A stretch of DNA of 64,000 bases from Populus alba (GCF_005239225.2 NC_133288.1:9678169-9742168); one strand, 5' to 3'. Counted from the stretch's first letter, positions 24,126-37,240 are shown. The notes: generated from the letters alone by a model not told the origin. Program-made: numbers and translations.

Positions 24126-25860
24126 ATGATATTGACATTTTATATGAAAGCAAGGACGACTTTATTAGTTCGCAAATTAAAAAAGTTCGTGGTAATGTAA
24201 TTAGTAACCGTAGGAGTGCCGATAGCAGTATGCATCCCTTGTTCCACGCTAGCTTGAGTGTCCATAGATAGACAAAAAATTAGTATGTTTTAATAATAGA
24301 AGTTATTTTTTTTTTAACTTGTTTTAGACATAAAATCTCTTATAACTAAGTTTTCAATAAGTTGTTCATATTAAAGAATGTCTTAATTCTTCACAACCAA
24401 TAATGATAAACTCACTAGTTAGAATATTTTGTATCAATCAATACTTCTTTTGTTTTAAACAAGTCAGGCTTGTTTTTAATTTGATTTAATTTTAAATTTT
24501 TCAGTAATATATTTTGTTATTAAAATATAAGGGTAAGGAAGCTTATAAGATTTTTCTTTTGTGTTTTTGGATGAAATAATGGTTAGATTCGAGGTTTTTT
24601 TGGGTACTTTCATATTTCAATCAACGAAAACAGCTCTAGTGAACAAAAAAGAAAAATGAAATAGACATACAACATGCTTTTAATTATTCTCAATTAATCT
24701 TTTATATCATTTTTTTTTTAATTATCTGATGTGAGATAGGTTATCTAACAACTTAATGATACAATTTAGTTTTTATAGTCTCGTTTAATAATTTTAACTT
24801 TTGTGTTAAGATTAATATTTGACAAAGTATTAAAGTCATGAGCTTTAAATTATACCACTTAATTTCATTATAATTAATTAAATAAATATTAATTATGTGA
24901 ATTTATACAAGTTTTAAGTTAATTTAAATAATTTTTACTTGTATTGAAAATTCTTGAAAATTACAATAACTTTGTTTATTTGTTCAAATCATTATTAGTT
25001 TTCATAAATTACATTTAACATTTTCGATCTTCAATCGACATGGATTTATAGAAAAATAAAAAGATGAAAGTATCCTTGTATATTAGTAACCATCACAATA
25101 CCCTTGTAATTGGATAAGAATTCCTCTCTCTTACATTTTATCGAACAATACAAATACAGACACAATGACAATATCCTAAGCTAGGCGTTGCATTCAACTC
25201 TTTCTCCACCGTATGCCCAATCCAACTTCTCACAATGTCCTGGGAAGGGGAAGCAGATTGGTTCCACATGGGCATTGTAATGAAAAAAACGTGTTGCTGA
25301 GCTACATAGTATATTAGAGGGCAATTACCCCCTTAATTATTTTTTAATAATAAAGATTAATTTAATTATTTTGAATTAATTAAAAGTTATATTATTTTTA
25401 ATTGAATTAATAAAGGAATGGAATTAAATTTTTTATAAGATGAATAAGCAAACATTTTAATTGTTGTCAGTGAATAAAGATTGATATTTGCAAAATTAAA
25501 GGTTGGGTTTTTTATTTTTTTAAAAAATTGTTTTTTAAAATAATTTATCATGATAAATTTAAATTATCAATGTTGATCCATATCCATGCACTATATACAG
25601 CATGCTATAAAGTAATGGGTGTGTGAAATGAGTTGTGATGAATTAATGTGTATTTTATCATGAATTTTATATGGAAGATTTACAATTATTATGTAACTGA
25701 ACTTAATTTTGTTATTATAAAAACTTAAAAAGAATGATTATAATGTAAGTTTTTTTATGTTAAAAGTATTTTTAAATTAATTTTGTTTTATATGAGTTGG
25801 TATATTTATTTTGAATTAATTTTTAACACATATTCATATAATATATTTAGCCCCACATTT
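24126..25860. other. AT-rich intergenic stretch
   Basis: No gene or clear element. A slightly GC-richer patch at 25130-25310 has no recognisable content. Confidence 0.45.
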
Positions 25861-26193
25861 AAAATATTCTGGCTCTGTCATTGGTTGCTGCTATCCGAGT
25901 TGGTTGAGAGTTCACAATGCAAATATCCATTTTCTTCCCCTGATAATCTCTCTCTAAACCACGGATTTTTCTCTTTCTCTTTGCCTGAGGGCTCTGCAAC
26001 ATGGCCAGAGGAAAATCCTCCGGCAAGCTCATTGGTTAATGTATTATCTTGCAATGTGTAAATCGCAGAACAAGTTCCTGGAGATGGCAATTAATTTGGA
26101 AGCAATTATCCCTGCCTTGTATGTGATACATTTAAGGGTTTGGCAATGGTTTCTCAAGACTGGATTTTTGTAATTCTAGGTATCAATTGAGAT
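25861..26193. other. Unassigned patch next to the WD40 fragment
   Basis: A 70-codon minus-strand ORF (26090-25878) and a 92-codon plus-strand ORF (26061-25783 region) overlap here. The minus-strand one is rich in E, K and S and protein-like, but I recognise neither. It may have arrived with the adjacent WD40 piece. Confidence 0.3.
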
Positions 26194-26261
26194 TTGAGAC
26201 ACCTTATATTGTTGCCATTCTTAAACCATAATCATGTCAATGTTGTTGCACTGTATCCACC

Positions 26262-26400
26262 GAGGAATCGAAGTCGCCTACATTATTCTTTTGCGTCAGC
26301 ATGGCGCCCATATGGACGTGTTTTTGCCGCGGGGAATCAGGATAAGACTTTTCGGGCGTGGGATATAAGAAAGTTGTCATCGCGCATTTTCAAAAGAAAT
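26262..26400 (+). pseudogene. WD40-repeat gene fragment
   Basis: The plus-strand frame reads RLHYSFASAWRPYGRVFAAG then NQDKTFRAWDIRKLS. This matches one WD40 blade of a plant WD-repeat protein, whose usual form is GHLD.SFASAWHPDGR.(L/F)ATGNQD.TCR.WD.R.LS. Key positions are worn: the GH of the blade is lost and HPD became RPY. The similarity ends after about 45 residues and no other blade is nearby. It is a dead fragment, perhaps carried here by a transposon. Confidence 0.65.
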
Positions 26401-26906
26401 TCGTTGAATTTGCACCTGACTTCGGCAAATTGGGTTGACATGCCAATTCCATTAAAACGGTAAAATGAGAGGAAAAAAAAATTATTTTAACAAATTTATA
26501 ATATTGTTAAACAACATGTTGTGTAGTCGAGCTTGTAGGGATTATGGGTTCTGAACAATTATATGGAGATTTGTTTCAAATTAAATTATATGAAAACCTA
26601 TCATATGCTTTCATGCAACAATAAAATACAAGTTTATGTTAAAATAAGTTTGATCACGTCAAACTAAGATAATTTTATCTTTTTATTTTGTATTTTTATT
26701 ATAATTTCAAATCTAATTTCATCTAATTATGTCATAGAAAGATGTAATTAAAAAAAAAAAGTTTTAAAATGAAAAAAAAAGAGTTAATTGCATAATTAGA
26801 TTCCCCAAATTCTTTTGATGTATTAGGGGATAATTTCATGCTTGTATTTCCACTAATGATATGACAAGTCAAGGCCCAAATATATTTTTTTGTGATGTCC
26901 ATTCTA
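26401..26906. other. AT-rich intergenic stretch
   Basis: Nothing identifiable. Confidence 0.4.
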
Positions 26907-26912
26907 TCTAAG

Positions 26913-27694
26913 GCCTTATTTGTTTAATGAAAAAGTGGTTTCATGAATACCACATTTCAAATATTTATATGTTTATTTGTTATTAGAAAAGTTAGTCAAT
27001 GAAAAATATTTTTTAGTCAAAGAAAAATTTGGCCTAATTTCCAGAAAAGTGTTTTCCTTCTATTTTTGGTGGAAAACACTTTCCGAAAGTTGTGAAAAAT
27101 TTAGAAATGTCATATTATTTGCTAATTGTATCAAATTTGATCCTCAAACTTTTGATTGCTATATATATATATTTTTTTTTCAATTTCAACCCTTGAAATT
27201 TGATTTTTATATTAACTTTGGTCTTCATTTTTATAATTATTATTTGTCTTTTCCTTATAATTTTTTAATTGAAATTTTTTATCTATCAAATTTGATCCTC
27301 ATTCTTTTCATTGTTACTTATATTATTTGAAATAATTTATGAAATGATAATTATTATTATTATTATAATTTCTTCATCTTTCAATTTTTTTTATTTGTTA
27401 GATTTGATCTCTATTATTTTGATAATTATTTATTTTATTTGAGATAACTTATGAAATTATTATTTTTTTCAATTTCATTATCATTCAACTTTTTAATTTG
27501 TAAGATTTGTTTCTTATTATTTTAATAAATTTGAAAAAAAATAAAATATTAATAAGTTATTTTTTAACTCATTTTCCATGACATAACCAAATACTGGAAA
27601 ATATTTTCCAATATATTTTTTATTACACTACCAAACATTGAAAAATAATTCACTTTCCAAAAAAAAATAATACTTTCCAGCTAAACAAACGGGG
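26913..27694. mobile_element. Non-autonomous TIR element with 6-bp target duplication
   Basis: Left end GCCTTATTTGTTTA and right end (reverse complement) CCCCGTTTGTTTA are inverted. TCTAAG flanks both sides (26907-26912 and 27695-27700). The sub-terminal TGGAAA..TTTTCC module is shared with 5272-6048. The middle (27150-27540) has degenerate tandem units of roughly 110-120 bp containing aaatttgatcctcattcttt or close variants. No transposase is encoded. Confidence 0.6.
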
Positions 27695-27700
27695 TCTAAG

Positions 27701-30085
27701 TTTATATGTTTAGTACTGTGATGCGAGGTATTCGGTAATATCATTGCTCTCACATATGCAAAATATTAAAGAATATTCTGATATTAAATTAAAGATCCAT
27801 GTTATTATCCACCACTTATGTTCATAAACAAATATCACTGTGGTTTCCATTGCTAATACTGTAGTGTTTTTTTTTCAATTATCTAACTTTATTTCTTCTT
27901 AATTTCATTATTCTAAATATATATTAGTATGGTTTTATGTGTTGATCTTTTTTTCTCTTTCCATGCTCTCACATATGCTTAAATGTCAAAGAATATCTTA
28001 AATTAAATTAAAAGTTGATGTTACAAAAATAATATTTTAAGTTATAGTTCAAGAAGTTTGGAGGAACTTGAAGTGTGTGGGGTTCCTATTGTTTTATGTT
28101 TTCATGTTTGAGTCCATAAATGTTGAGAGATAAGAGAATAATTCATCGAGAAAGGATGAGAAAAGAGAAATTGTTTGACTTGTAATATTTCGTTATAAAA
28201 AATTCATCTTGGTGTCAATGAATTTGTTTTAAAAAGAAAATTTCAATGAAGATGATATTTCCTTTCAAATATGCTGGAAATGTAGAATTGAACCCTGAAT
28301 TTTTATTTTGATATGGTTTGGTTCATGGTTTTTTAACTTATTAAATGATGTTTTAAGCTAGGAAATGACTATATAGAGGTTTTTTGGTGTTCTTTTTTTT
28401 TTTGTTATATTCTTAGATTAAAACAAGTTGAAATTTAGATTTTTAGGGTCTTAAAACTTGAATCTTAATCTTTTTAACGACTTTTTGACCATTAAATATT
28501 ATTGAAATTTGAACTAGAAGATGATGTTCAATTTGCCCAACGAATGATGCTTCGTCCATTATATTCAGAAAAAAAAATAAAATTAAGGAGAACAACATGT
28601 CTCTTATCCTTTTAAAAAAAACAAAAAAACAAAAGAAGCCAAGCAAGCGGTGGTGGCTTTTTAGGCCCATACGCACCTACTTGATATTTTAGGCCATGCA
28701 AGTGGGGTCATCCTTCTAGATCCAGGTGCACTTAGCATTATTTTGTTAAATAGCCTTTAATTAATCTCTTCTTTTATCCTGTGTTTTTTATTTATTTTAG
28801 AATAAAATTATATTCAATAAATTTATTAAAATAATAGTTAAATAATTATCAAATTATGTCATAACTTTCAAGAGGACTACACCTTTTTTTGTGACTTTCT
28901 CTTTTAGCTCTAAATACTAATACATTGAATCATGGTAAAAATAAAATTTTAGGATTCTTTGTGTACGATTTACAACTATGGGATCGAAAAACACACAACA
29001 TTAGAAATTCAAGATCCAAAATTAAGATTTTGAAAAGTTGCAAACAACTATTTGCTAATTAACAAGTGTTGGGTTGAAGGGTGATGAAATTAGGGAGAAA
29101 GTCTGGGTTTGATTTTGTCAACTAATTTCTTCTGGTTTTTTTTTATTTATTTCATTATGCTGAAGAATTGACAATTCATTGAAAATTATAAAGACCCAAA
29201 AATCCTTCATTAAGAAATAGATTATTCAACATAAAAACTCAACCAATAAAAAAAAACAAAATTAATCTTTCAATGCCATCAGAAATAAATTGACATGTTG
29301 AGCCTCCATTATTCAAGATGAACCTCTGACTCAAGATAATGGTCAATGAACATTGATTTGTCCACAAAGTGTTTTCCTAACTCTTATTCCTTAATCTAAA
29401 AAAGCTTAGACCTTGATGTATTTTTTTTTTCATTCACCATGAGTTTTTGCTCTCTAAAAACCAAAAATAAAGGGCATGAGAAAGAAGAGAAATAATTGAA
29501 AAAATAAACATAGTGGACATTCATCCATGCTTTTTAAGCCACAAGAATTAAGAAAAATAAAAGAGACGAGAGTAAAAAAACACATGAGAAAACCTGTAAT
29601 AAATTAAAAAGAGATTTTAGAATGAAAAACACTATTAGATTCCTTTCATGAACTCCTTTAGTTTTTTTTTCTTATATATTATATAGTTCACTTAATTATA
29701 CATGTGTAGAATTTGAAGAATGTCAACTAGCTAGGCAGAATGATGGTGAAATATGCATTGAGTCATGTCTAGTTTGAGTTTTTTTTTACTATATATAGCT
29801 ATTGTTCACACACTTATAAAATATTATGGATTTATTGTTCACACTCATAAGTTTTATTTTGAGCAATTTGATCCTAATTGAAGGCAATTGCTTTTGATTT
29901 CTTAGGCAATGGAGGAACTGAAAGAAAAGGCATCAAATATAAGTGGCATGCTAAAGATTTCATAAAAATACATTTAGCTCCTTAATCTTTGAAAATAATG
30001 TAATTTACACAATTTAAGTCCCTTTAAATTTTGAAAATTTGCTTTATACATGAAATTTCATTTGTGTAATATTTTAGTCCTTGGT

Positions 30086-30086
<1 letters not shown>
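27701..30086. other. Intergenic stretch, repeat-derived
   Basis: No gene. A GC-richer patch at 28620-28740 (aagcggtggtggctttttag) resembles 30420-30640 loosely and is probably from the same kind of repeat. Confidence 0.4.

Positions 30087-30118
<32 letters not shown>
30087..30118. repeat. (GA)n microsatellite, 16 units
   Basis: Uninterrupted GA dinucleotides. Confidence 0.95.
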
Positions 30119-30121
<3 letters not shown>

Positions 30122-31479
30122 TTGTTTATGCTATTTTCGATCACCAAAATGAGTTTTTTTGGTGTGTATAGGCTCTAACTGATTAGAGAGGTTTGATGCT
30201 AATTGTTTAGGACCTCATTATTGCCTAAAAAAATAGATTTAAGCAAAGGAAGTCAAAACTAACCTAGTTTTATTTTGGGTTTTTAGACTATTTTTTGGAT
30301 ATTTTGAGTTTATGGATTCGTTTAGAGGTGTTATAAGCATATTGATGAGGTTTTATAGGTTGAATGATTTAAAAATTGAGGTTTTTTTAGAGAGAAAAAA
30401 AAAAAAAACATTGCCTTGATTTTTCAACCACCAAAATGGTGGTCGGCATTTAGGCATGCAGACAACACATCGTTTGCCTTAGTAGGTGACATGTCGCCTT
30501 TTTTCCCCCCCAAAAAAATAGGGGTGGAAAACAAGTCTTCATCCCTTTTAAAAATAAAAATAAAACTATGCCCACGCCCACTCCCACTCCCGTGAGCTTG
30601 AGCTTGACGGCCCACTTATATGCCTCAATTCTTCATTACAATAGCTTAGGCACGCAAAGCCATAGGCTTGCAAACCTAGGCTCTTTTTTTTTTTTTTAAT
30701 ATATTCAAGTTAAATATAAATTTAAGAGAAAATATTATTGAACCCGGTTGAATCTATAGTTTAGATTACAGGTTTAATGGGTTAAGCCAGAATATGTAGA
30801 CTATTTTATTTTATATATATATATATATATATTTCATTTATATATTTCCTCAATTAATTTAATGTGTGTATTTATTTTTATTATCATTTAAATAAATAAA
30901 TTTTAATAAAGAAATTCAATAAATACAACCATGCAAATGTTTTTTTTTTTCGCAAGATTAAATGTCTTAATATATATTTGTCTTTAATTTTTTTAGTTTT
31001 ATTTTTTATTATTATTAATGATTTTTTTATTTATTAACATATATAATTCTCAATTTATTTAATTATATATAGCATTATCTTTTCTCTTTTTTTTTTTGGA
31101 ATATGTTATTCATTATTTTTATTTTTAATTTTGTTAAAAAACCAAAAGAAGTCTGTAGAATTCTACCTCACATTCTACTATTGACACTGGTCAATGAGTT
31201 ACTAGCCAACAATATTATTTCTTCTTCTTCTTTCTTACAGACAAGCTGACAGAACGGCTGGGACATTTCTGTAGGTGAAGGTTCTCTCCTCTCTGCCACG
31301 CGCTTTAAGGAAGAGCTGTCGGAGTTGAAGAAAGAAGGTGGTCTGGAAAACAGAGAAAATGAAATTATGATTTGTGCGAGTCCCAATAATTGTATATCTC
31401 TGCCTCCTTCTCGAGCCCTGTGTTTGTTCCCGCTGGTTGGTGGTTTGCTGCCGGCTGCTCTGCAACGCCTGCTTCCTTG
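30119..31479. other. Intergenic stretch
   Basis: AT microsatellite at about 30816-30832. Two minus-strand ORFs of 72-76 codons overlap at 31168-31465 in different frames in a GC-richer patch. Neither has a recognisable domain. Confidence 0.4.
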
Positions 31480-31600
31480 AATGTTTTTTATTTCAAAATA
31501 AATTAAAATAATATTTTTATTTTTTAAAATTAATATATTACAATAATTTAAAAATATAAAAATTATTTCAAGCTAAAAACAAATTAAAAAAGCACGTACA
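31480..31600. mobile_element. AT-rich MITE-like element, family B, copy 4 (short)
   Basis: It keeps the aaataatatttttatttttt, attaatatattacaataat and aaaatataaaaattatttc blocks. Confidence 0.45.
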
Positions 31601-31734
31601 CAGATCTACTTCTCCGAGGATAAACTTTACACACTGGTGTTGCAGACTCTGAATCAGAGGGGCAGGTGGATGTGTTCCTCGTAGTTTATTGAGAGAAACA
31701 TCTAAATATACTTTTAATTATTCTATAACTATTT

Positions 31735-31860
31735 ATTGTGGTAGTTTAATTGGCTAGCATGCGAGTCCGTTCCACGAGGTTGTTGATTCAAGCGACAATA
31801 ACATTATTTCTAAGCAGATAATTTATTGTTGGTGTGTTTAAAAAAAAGAAAAAAAATTAA
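31735..31860 (+). mobile_element. tRNA-derived SINE, third type
   Basis: A-box-like TTTAATTGGCTAGCATGCGAG core and, about 30 bp on, B-box-like GTTGATTCAAGCG, ending in a long A-rich tail (from 31838). Layout fits a SINE. No target duplication was confirmed. Confidence 0.55.
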
Positions 31861-32509
31861 AAAATAAATGATATGTCATTTACTTTTTATTAATAAAAAT
31901 AATAATTCAAGGTCAATAGGCCAGCCCTTTTTATTTCTTTGAAACTCAAAAAATAATTAGATCAAGTGTATCTAATATGAAAAAAATAATACTACTAATA
32001 ATTTTTCATTAAAACTCGATTCAAATTATTTTTTTATTCTTAAAATCTTTAAATAGATTTTGAAAATGAATTTTTTACATTTATGATTTGTTTTTTAGTT
32101 TTCAATTACACTTAAAATGTGAATATACTATTTTGATATTTTTTAAAAACAATTTAACAATCATAAAATGTTTTTGTTTTAAGAGAAACAATTATTACAA
32201 TTAAAAGCATTGCATTTGCTTAAATAAATAAAAGATAAGTTAATAAAATATTCATTTTGATGGAAAAACATTCAAAAGATAATATTTTCACGTTTAATAA
32301 CAATAACAATGACGGAGAATTTCCTAAGACTTAGAAATTTTTTTTTTTTAGTGTTTAGAAACCCTCTTAACATAGCTTGGACATACAAACTAAGTTTAAA
32401 AAAGAACCTAAAAAATGAGGGAAATTCATTTAAGATAGATTTTAAATTTATTTTTTTAAAAAAATTAATCCTCCCTAACTTTTTTTTCATGTCAAATTTA
32501 ATCCTTATT

Positions 32510-33400
32510 CTTTTATTACTATTTTTTTTTTGCTTTGATAAATTTTTTAAATTGAAATTTTTTTTCTAATCTCGTCTTTTAATATTAGATTGATTGTGAG
32601 TTGAACTTCTTGACCGAGTTCAATTCTATGATTTCATTGGCTTCAAGTTTTTGAGATTAACTCAAGTTTAGGAGGTTCACCTGAATTTACCTCTTTAATT
32701 TTTTTTTCCCTTTCTTTATGCTCATTTTTTTAAAGATTCAATTGGAGACTAGACTATATTATTTTTATTTGTTTGCTTTTTGTGGGATTTTTCACTGATT
32801 TTGATAATAACCTAGGTTTTCTTGGATTTTTTTATTTGTTGTTCTTTGTTGGATTTACTTTGGCTAATCAACATTAAATTGGTTGAAATTGAGCTTTTGA
32901 TTCATCTTAGGTCTAGAATTTAATGTGTTGCAAGTTTGAGATTTAGCCTAAATTTAAAAAATTCGCTCGTGTTTGCTTGATTTATTTATTTTTTCTTTTT
33001 AAAGATGATATTTTTTTTAATTTCATCACTCAACATTAATATCAATTATAATGAGGCTCTATTTTTTTTTATTTGTCTTCTATATGATTTTTTGTGAATT
33101 TTTAAAATAACCCGGGTTGTCTTAGATCTTTTTATTTGTCATTTTTTTTTCTTGGATTTACTTTGGCAAGTTTTATAAATTTATAATTTTTTTTATTTTA
33201 TTCTTTAATATTATATCGGTTATGAATTAATTTTTCAATCTTCCAACCTTAAAGGCTATGGATTTTTATGATATTAGGATTTGATTTTCTTGAATTTTCT
33301 TTATGTTCATTTATCATAATACTATCGTTTAAATTAAGAATTTTACGAGTTAATCTAAATTGACTTGTTTTTTTAGGATCTTTTTTCTTGATCGGGTCTA
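32510..33400. repeat. Degenerate tandem repeat, T-rich
   Basis: Recurring units contain ttgattgtgagttgaac, gagattaactcaagttt, and gataataac(c)(t/c)(a/g)gg(g)tt, spaced roughly 150-250 bp. The same vocabulary recurs at 59370-60270. Confidence 0.45.
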
Positions 33401-34370
33401 TACCTAGTGTCCTATTTTTTAATTTTTTTTTTTACTGTAGGAATATTTTTTTACCGATAAAAAAGATATTGTGCCTATAAATCTAGTTTATTCTATTACA
33501 ATTAGACAAATAGGTGGTTGTGTAACTTGTTTCTCCGTTCCTTTCTTTAACTAAAATTAAATACTAATACACGGGAAACATTCAATACTATTCATGTCCA
33601 TTTAGCTGCTCAGGCTAGTACTACAGTAGTAGGGCGAATTAGGGCAAGGCAGACCTTCAAGGCCAGCTGAAAGCCACAGATCCCAACGTCAACTAACTCT
33701 TTTAGGGTCACAGCTCATCTCACCAAGTGAGCTTAAGGAATCAATTAGGAGAATAAGATATTTATAGTTTGAATCCAATTACTTTAATCTTTCAATTATA
33801 TAAAAGTGTGTGATCGATTGAGACTTTGAGCTGACAGATTTTTTCCTATGCTTTAACTCTCGAGAGTAATTATCCTCATGTGAATGGTGTCCAGAAACGT
33901 ATAGTGAGTCGTGTCAAGAAGTGTTTATATATATATATATAAAAAAAAAAAAAAAAAAAAAAAAACTCATGAGAACCAATATTAAGATGGAAATTATAAT
34001 TTACTGCGTGCATTCCATGTTGTCAGCTTACAATTTATTGTAAACCCCACAGCAGTTTATGCTTGCATGTTTTGGACTGTGTTCTCAGAGGCTGTAAAAA
34101 ACCAGTATCCCTCCGATACTTAAATTTCATTTCCACTGGTTGAAGCAACTCTTGTTAGTTTTTACTTTTTACTTTAGAATTAACTAAAGAGAAAAACAAG
34201 AAAAGGAAAAGGAAAAAGAAAGGAATTTCGTGGTGGTATTCTTTCTTGTCATGAAGGCTTGAAAGTCATTGTCAAAACAATAACTGTTGTTGATGGTAAC
34301 AAGCTAGGGAGCATGTGATGTGTGGAGCAGTGGGAAATATGCCCAAAAGATTTGGTTTCCTCCTTCATAG
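33401..34370. other. Intergenic stretch
   Basis: An (AT)n/A-run sits at about 33925-33965. No gene was recognised. Confidence 0.4.
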
Positions 34371-34586
34371 CTAGCTATCGAATCGAAACCCAAAAACAAC
34401 ATTCCTTCCATTGATTGCCATACAGTGGAGCTCTGGAGTGGAATTACTGAACTGGACCGGAGGAGTTATGGTCTGTAGGGATTCTAAGATGACAAGGAAA
34501 TCCACATACTCATCTCCGATCACATCTCTTAGGAGGCCAATCAGCTCGCACGCATTCTTGTATTGCCCCACCATTCCTCGTTTCAT
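34371..34586 (-). CDS. Possible small protein gene, 71 residues, unknown function
   Basis: I do not recognise this protein. The ORF lies in a locally GC-richer patch and has a balanced composition, with MKRGMVGQYKNACELIG then LLRDVIGDEYVDFLVI, an apparent amphipathic helix pair with alternating charged and hydrophobic residues. The frame stays open upstream to about 34650. A perfect telo-box, AAACCCTAATT on the coding strand at about 34621-34631, lies about 36 bases before the ATG, a position typical of plant 5' leaders. No signal peptide or membrane segment. It has no coding neighbour. It could also be a remnant exon or a chance ORF; the opposite strand is also open. Confidence 0.35.
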   Translation of the reverse strand: MKRGMVGQYKNACELIGLLRDVIGDEYVDFLVILESLQTITPPVQFSNSTPELHCMAINGRNVVFGFRFDS

Positions 34587-34631
34587 CTTGACAATTTTGT
34601 TCTCGTGGGACCCTCGCTGAATTAGGGTTTG

Positions 34632-35534
34632 GTCCCATTCTCAATTTCCTTGACGGAATTCGAGCTCTTATGTTTGTCTTGACTGCGGGGGTATGCTGCT
34701 TTCATCAAAGTTTAAGAAAAAAGAAAAATAGAAAAGAAAAGTGAGGTCACACTTGTATAACCAGCCCATCATATAGCTTAATTAATTGACATATTATTGT
34801 CAATCAACTTCTAACTCAACTAACATTCTCGATTCCCTTTTTTCTTTTTTGGTTTTGATCAATCCATGCACAGGTTGTGAGAAAATATTGTTTTTATAAA
34901 TACTTTAATTTTGACGCAGATGATTTCTATAGAGCCTGATGTGATTATAAAAGTAGCAAGTTAGTCTTCATGCATGAAACTAACAAGAGATAGCCTCGGG
35001 ACGAAGAAGCAACCACAAAATTTAATAGCTTTACAAGATTTTCATTATCTATATATGATCTAATTGGATATCTTATGAAAATTTGTGGGATTTGGCCTAG
35101 TTAACATAACCTAAATATATCCTATCAAAGAAAAGAAGAAGAAGCATGCATACATGTGTATTTGGAAGGCACCATTCCGTGGCCGGCCTTCCATTTTAGT
35201 TAGCTCTGCTTTTAGAACATGAGAAAAATGGTCGAATTTTCTGTTCCATAATCATCCACGAACTAGAGGACAGGGAAATAGTTTCCCAACCAAATACAGA
35301 TTTCATTACTGCAATTGGATTCGAATACACTGGAGCACTGGACTATATTAGTTGTATATTAGTTTAAACTAATGGCCTTTATGGTTTGAATTTGATTTAA
35401 TTTACTCTCTCGATCAAATTGGATCACTTGATTAGTTGGCTCAGAAATAATAATATGTTCACATTCCTCTTTCTAGGCAGTACGTACTTCAAATCACCTC
35501 TTAGAATCTTAACAATGGAAAAGTATCGGTGATT
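34632..35534. other. Intergenic stretch, first part possibly the promoter of the small ORF
   Basis: Mixed composition to about 34700, then AT-rich. A short GC-richer patch at 35160-35230 has no ORF. Confidence 0.35.
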
Positions 35535-35720
35535 AGAGCCCGTTTATTTATTTATTGTATTTTAAAAGTATTTATGATAAAATCTATTTTTTATTTTATT
35601 TTATTTTTAAATTAATTTATTTTTTTTATTTTTAGATATTTTGATGTGTTGATATAAAAAATAAAAATTATTTTAATATATTTTTAAATAAAAATTATTT
35701 TAAAAAACAACTATTCTAAA
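35535..35720. mobile_element. AT-rich MITE-like element, family B, copy 5 (inverted)
   Basis: Blocks appear in reverse order and complement: gtattttaaaagtattta first and aaaattattttaatatattt near the end. Confidence 0.5.
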
Positions 35721-36821
35721 TAAATTCTTAATGTAATGATAAGTGAGTTTGCTCTTTTCAATTTATTTAAATTTTGAATTTTCTAGAGATTGTGAAAAGA
35801 AATTTACCAAGAATTAATGCATCGTATATGAATCAGATGGATTGTTTAAAACTTAATTAAAAAAAAAAAACACTTAGTTTTTCACACGAAAGCTTGCCTA
35901 GAGATTATGATGCTTTAGAAAAACAATACACAATCCCCGACGACTCGACAATAAATCATAGTTAATCGAAACATAACTATTTTATGGCATACTGCTCCTC
36001 TCCCTCATTAACCTAGAGTTTATTGATTTAAATTCCCAATTTCCCATAAGTGGTTCAAAAGTATAAGAACAGAAGAGTTAATAATATTAATGAATAATTA
36101 ATTAACTAATTAATTAATTCAGTAATCAACAAATTCACCATATGCTGATGTCTCTCGTGAGCCTGTCAACAGTATTTGTTAGCTTTCGAGAAGTGAGCCC
36201 CCACTGCTGTGAAGCCAGAGATGTAATTATTTAGGACATCATTTTTTCAATCTTATGCCTAATTTATTAATTAATGGCCTATGATGGCCTACTTATATAT
36301 CGTCCGTGGGGGCATTGCCTTCACTTATGTGATGCTTACTTTGATTATTAGTCAAAGGAGACTCGCAAGAGACACCATGTAATGTCGCCCGTGACTTTAT
36401 CCACTTCACCGGAAAGATACTCTTTTGGGATTGTTTGCTATTCCATTTTTATTTTTTGGCTTAATTTGGTTCTTAATTTACATTATTTTGAATTGAATTC
36501 TTGGGAAATGCTTCATGATCTATAAACATAAACAATATCCAATTATATCAATATCCGTTTGTAGTTAGCGAATTTACTATCTAAATTTTTCAGCACGAGA
36601 ATCAAAAACTTGTTAATTTGAAGAGTTTTATTTTATTATTATTATTTGATTTATTAGATTTTGAACTTGAATTTTGATAAACTGTGTTTTCTTTTCAATA
36701 ATTCATTGAAAAATAAGTGAAGGAATTTTCTATGAATATTGATACAAAACAATGAATTTATGATGGTATTCTATCATAAAATTAAAATAGTAAAATATAA
36801 ATTATTTTTTGAAAAGATAAC
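35721..36821. other. AT-rich intergenic stretch
   Basis: No gene. 35730-35830 has a faint SINE-like look without clear boxes. Confidence 0.4.
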
Positions 36822-36945
36822 CTAGTGGTTGATAGCTTTTAGTTATGAAAACCAGTTTAGTTCCTTGTGAACTATCATGGGTTCAAATCTCTCTCTTCTT
36901 TTCTCAATGAGTCTGTTTATGTTTTTATTGTTTTTTTTTAGTTCT
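36822..36945 (+). mobile_element. tRNA-derived SINE
   Basis: A-box-like AACCTAGTGGTTGATAGC and B-box-like GGGTTCAAATCTC about 55 bp later, then a T-rich end. Good match to pol III internal promoter motifs. Confidence 0.55.
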
Positions 36946-37029
36946 ATATCATATAGGATTAGGTAAGATAGCCTAGCTAGAAAAAATTAATTAGGTCTAA
37001 ATCTAAATAATGAGTTGGAAAAAAAAAAG

Positions 37030-37240
37030 AGGCAAAATCTCAAAATATGACTTGATCATATTCAAAATCATAATTTTTTTCAACGATAATTGATATTTTT
37101 AGATCACATGTTTTCCAAGAATACATCTTCTCCATTTCAAAGGGATTTAATAAATTCTCTTGGATGCTTAGTCTTAAGATTTGAACTTGGAAAAGTTGAG
37201 GAAGAAAGTATGCCTTTTTAACCACCAAGCCAAATCCTTA
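37030..37240 (-). mobile_element. tRNA-derived SINE
   Basis: On the minus strand, A-box-like TGGCTTGGTGGTTAAAAAGG near 37225 is followed by B-box-like AAGTTCAAATCTT near 37180. The element ends toward the A-run at 37021-37028 on the other strand. The 62-codon ORF here is a by-product. Confidence 0.5.

Noticed and set aside
33725..33845. Possible SINE (gtttgaatccaa B-box-like)
   Set aside because: A-box too weak, no tail and no target duplication.
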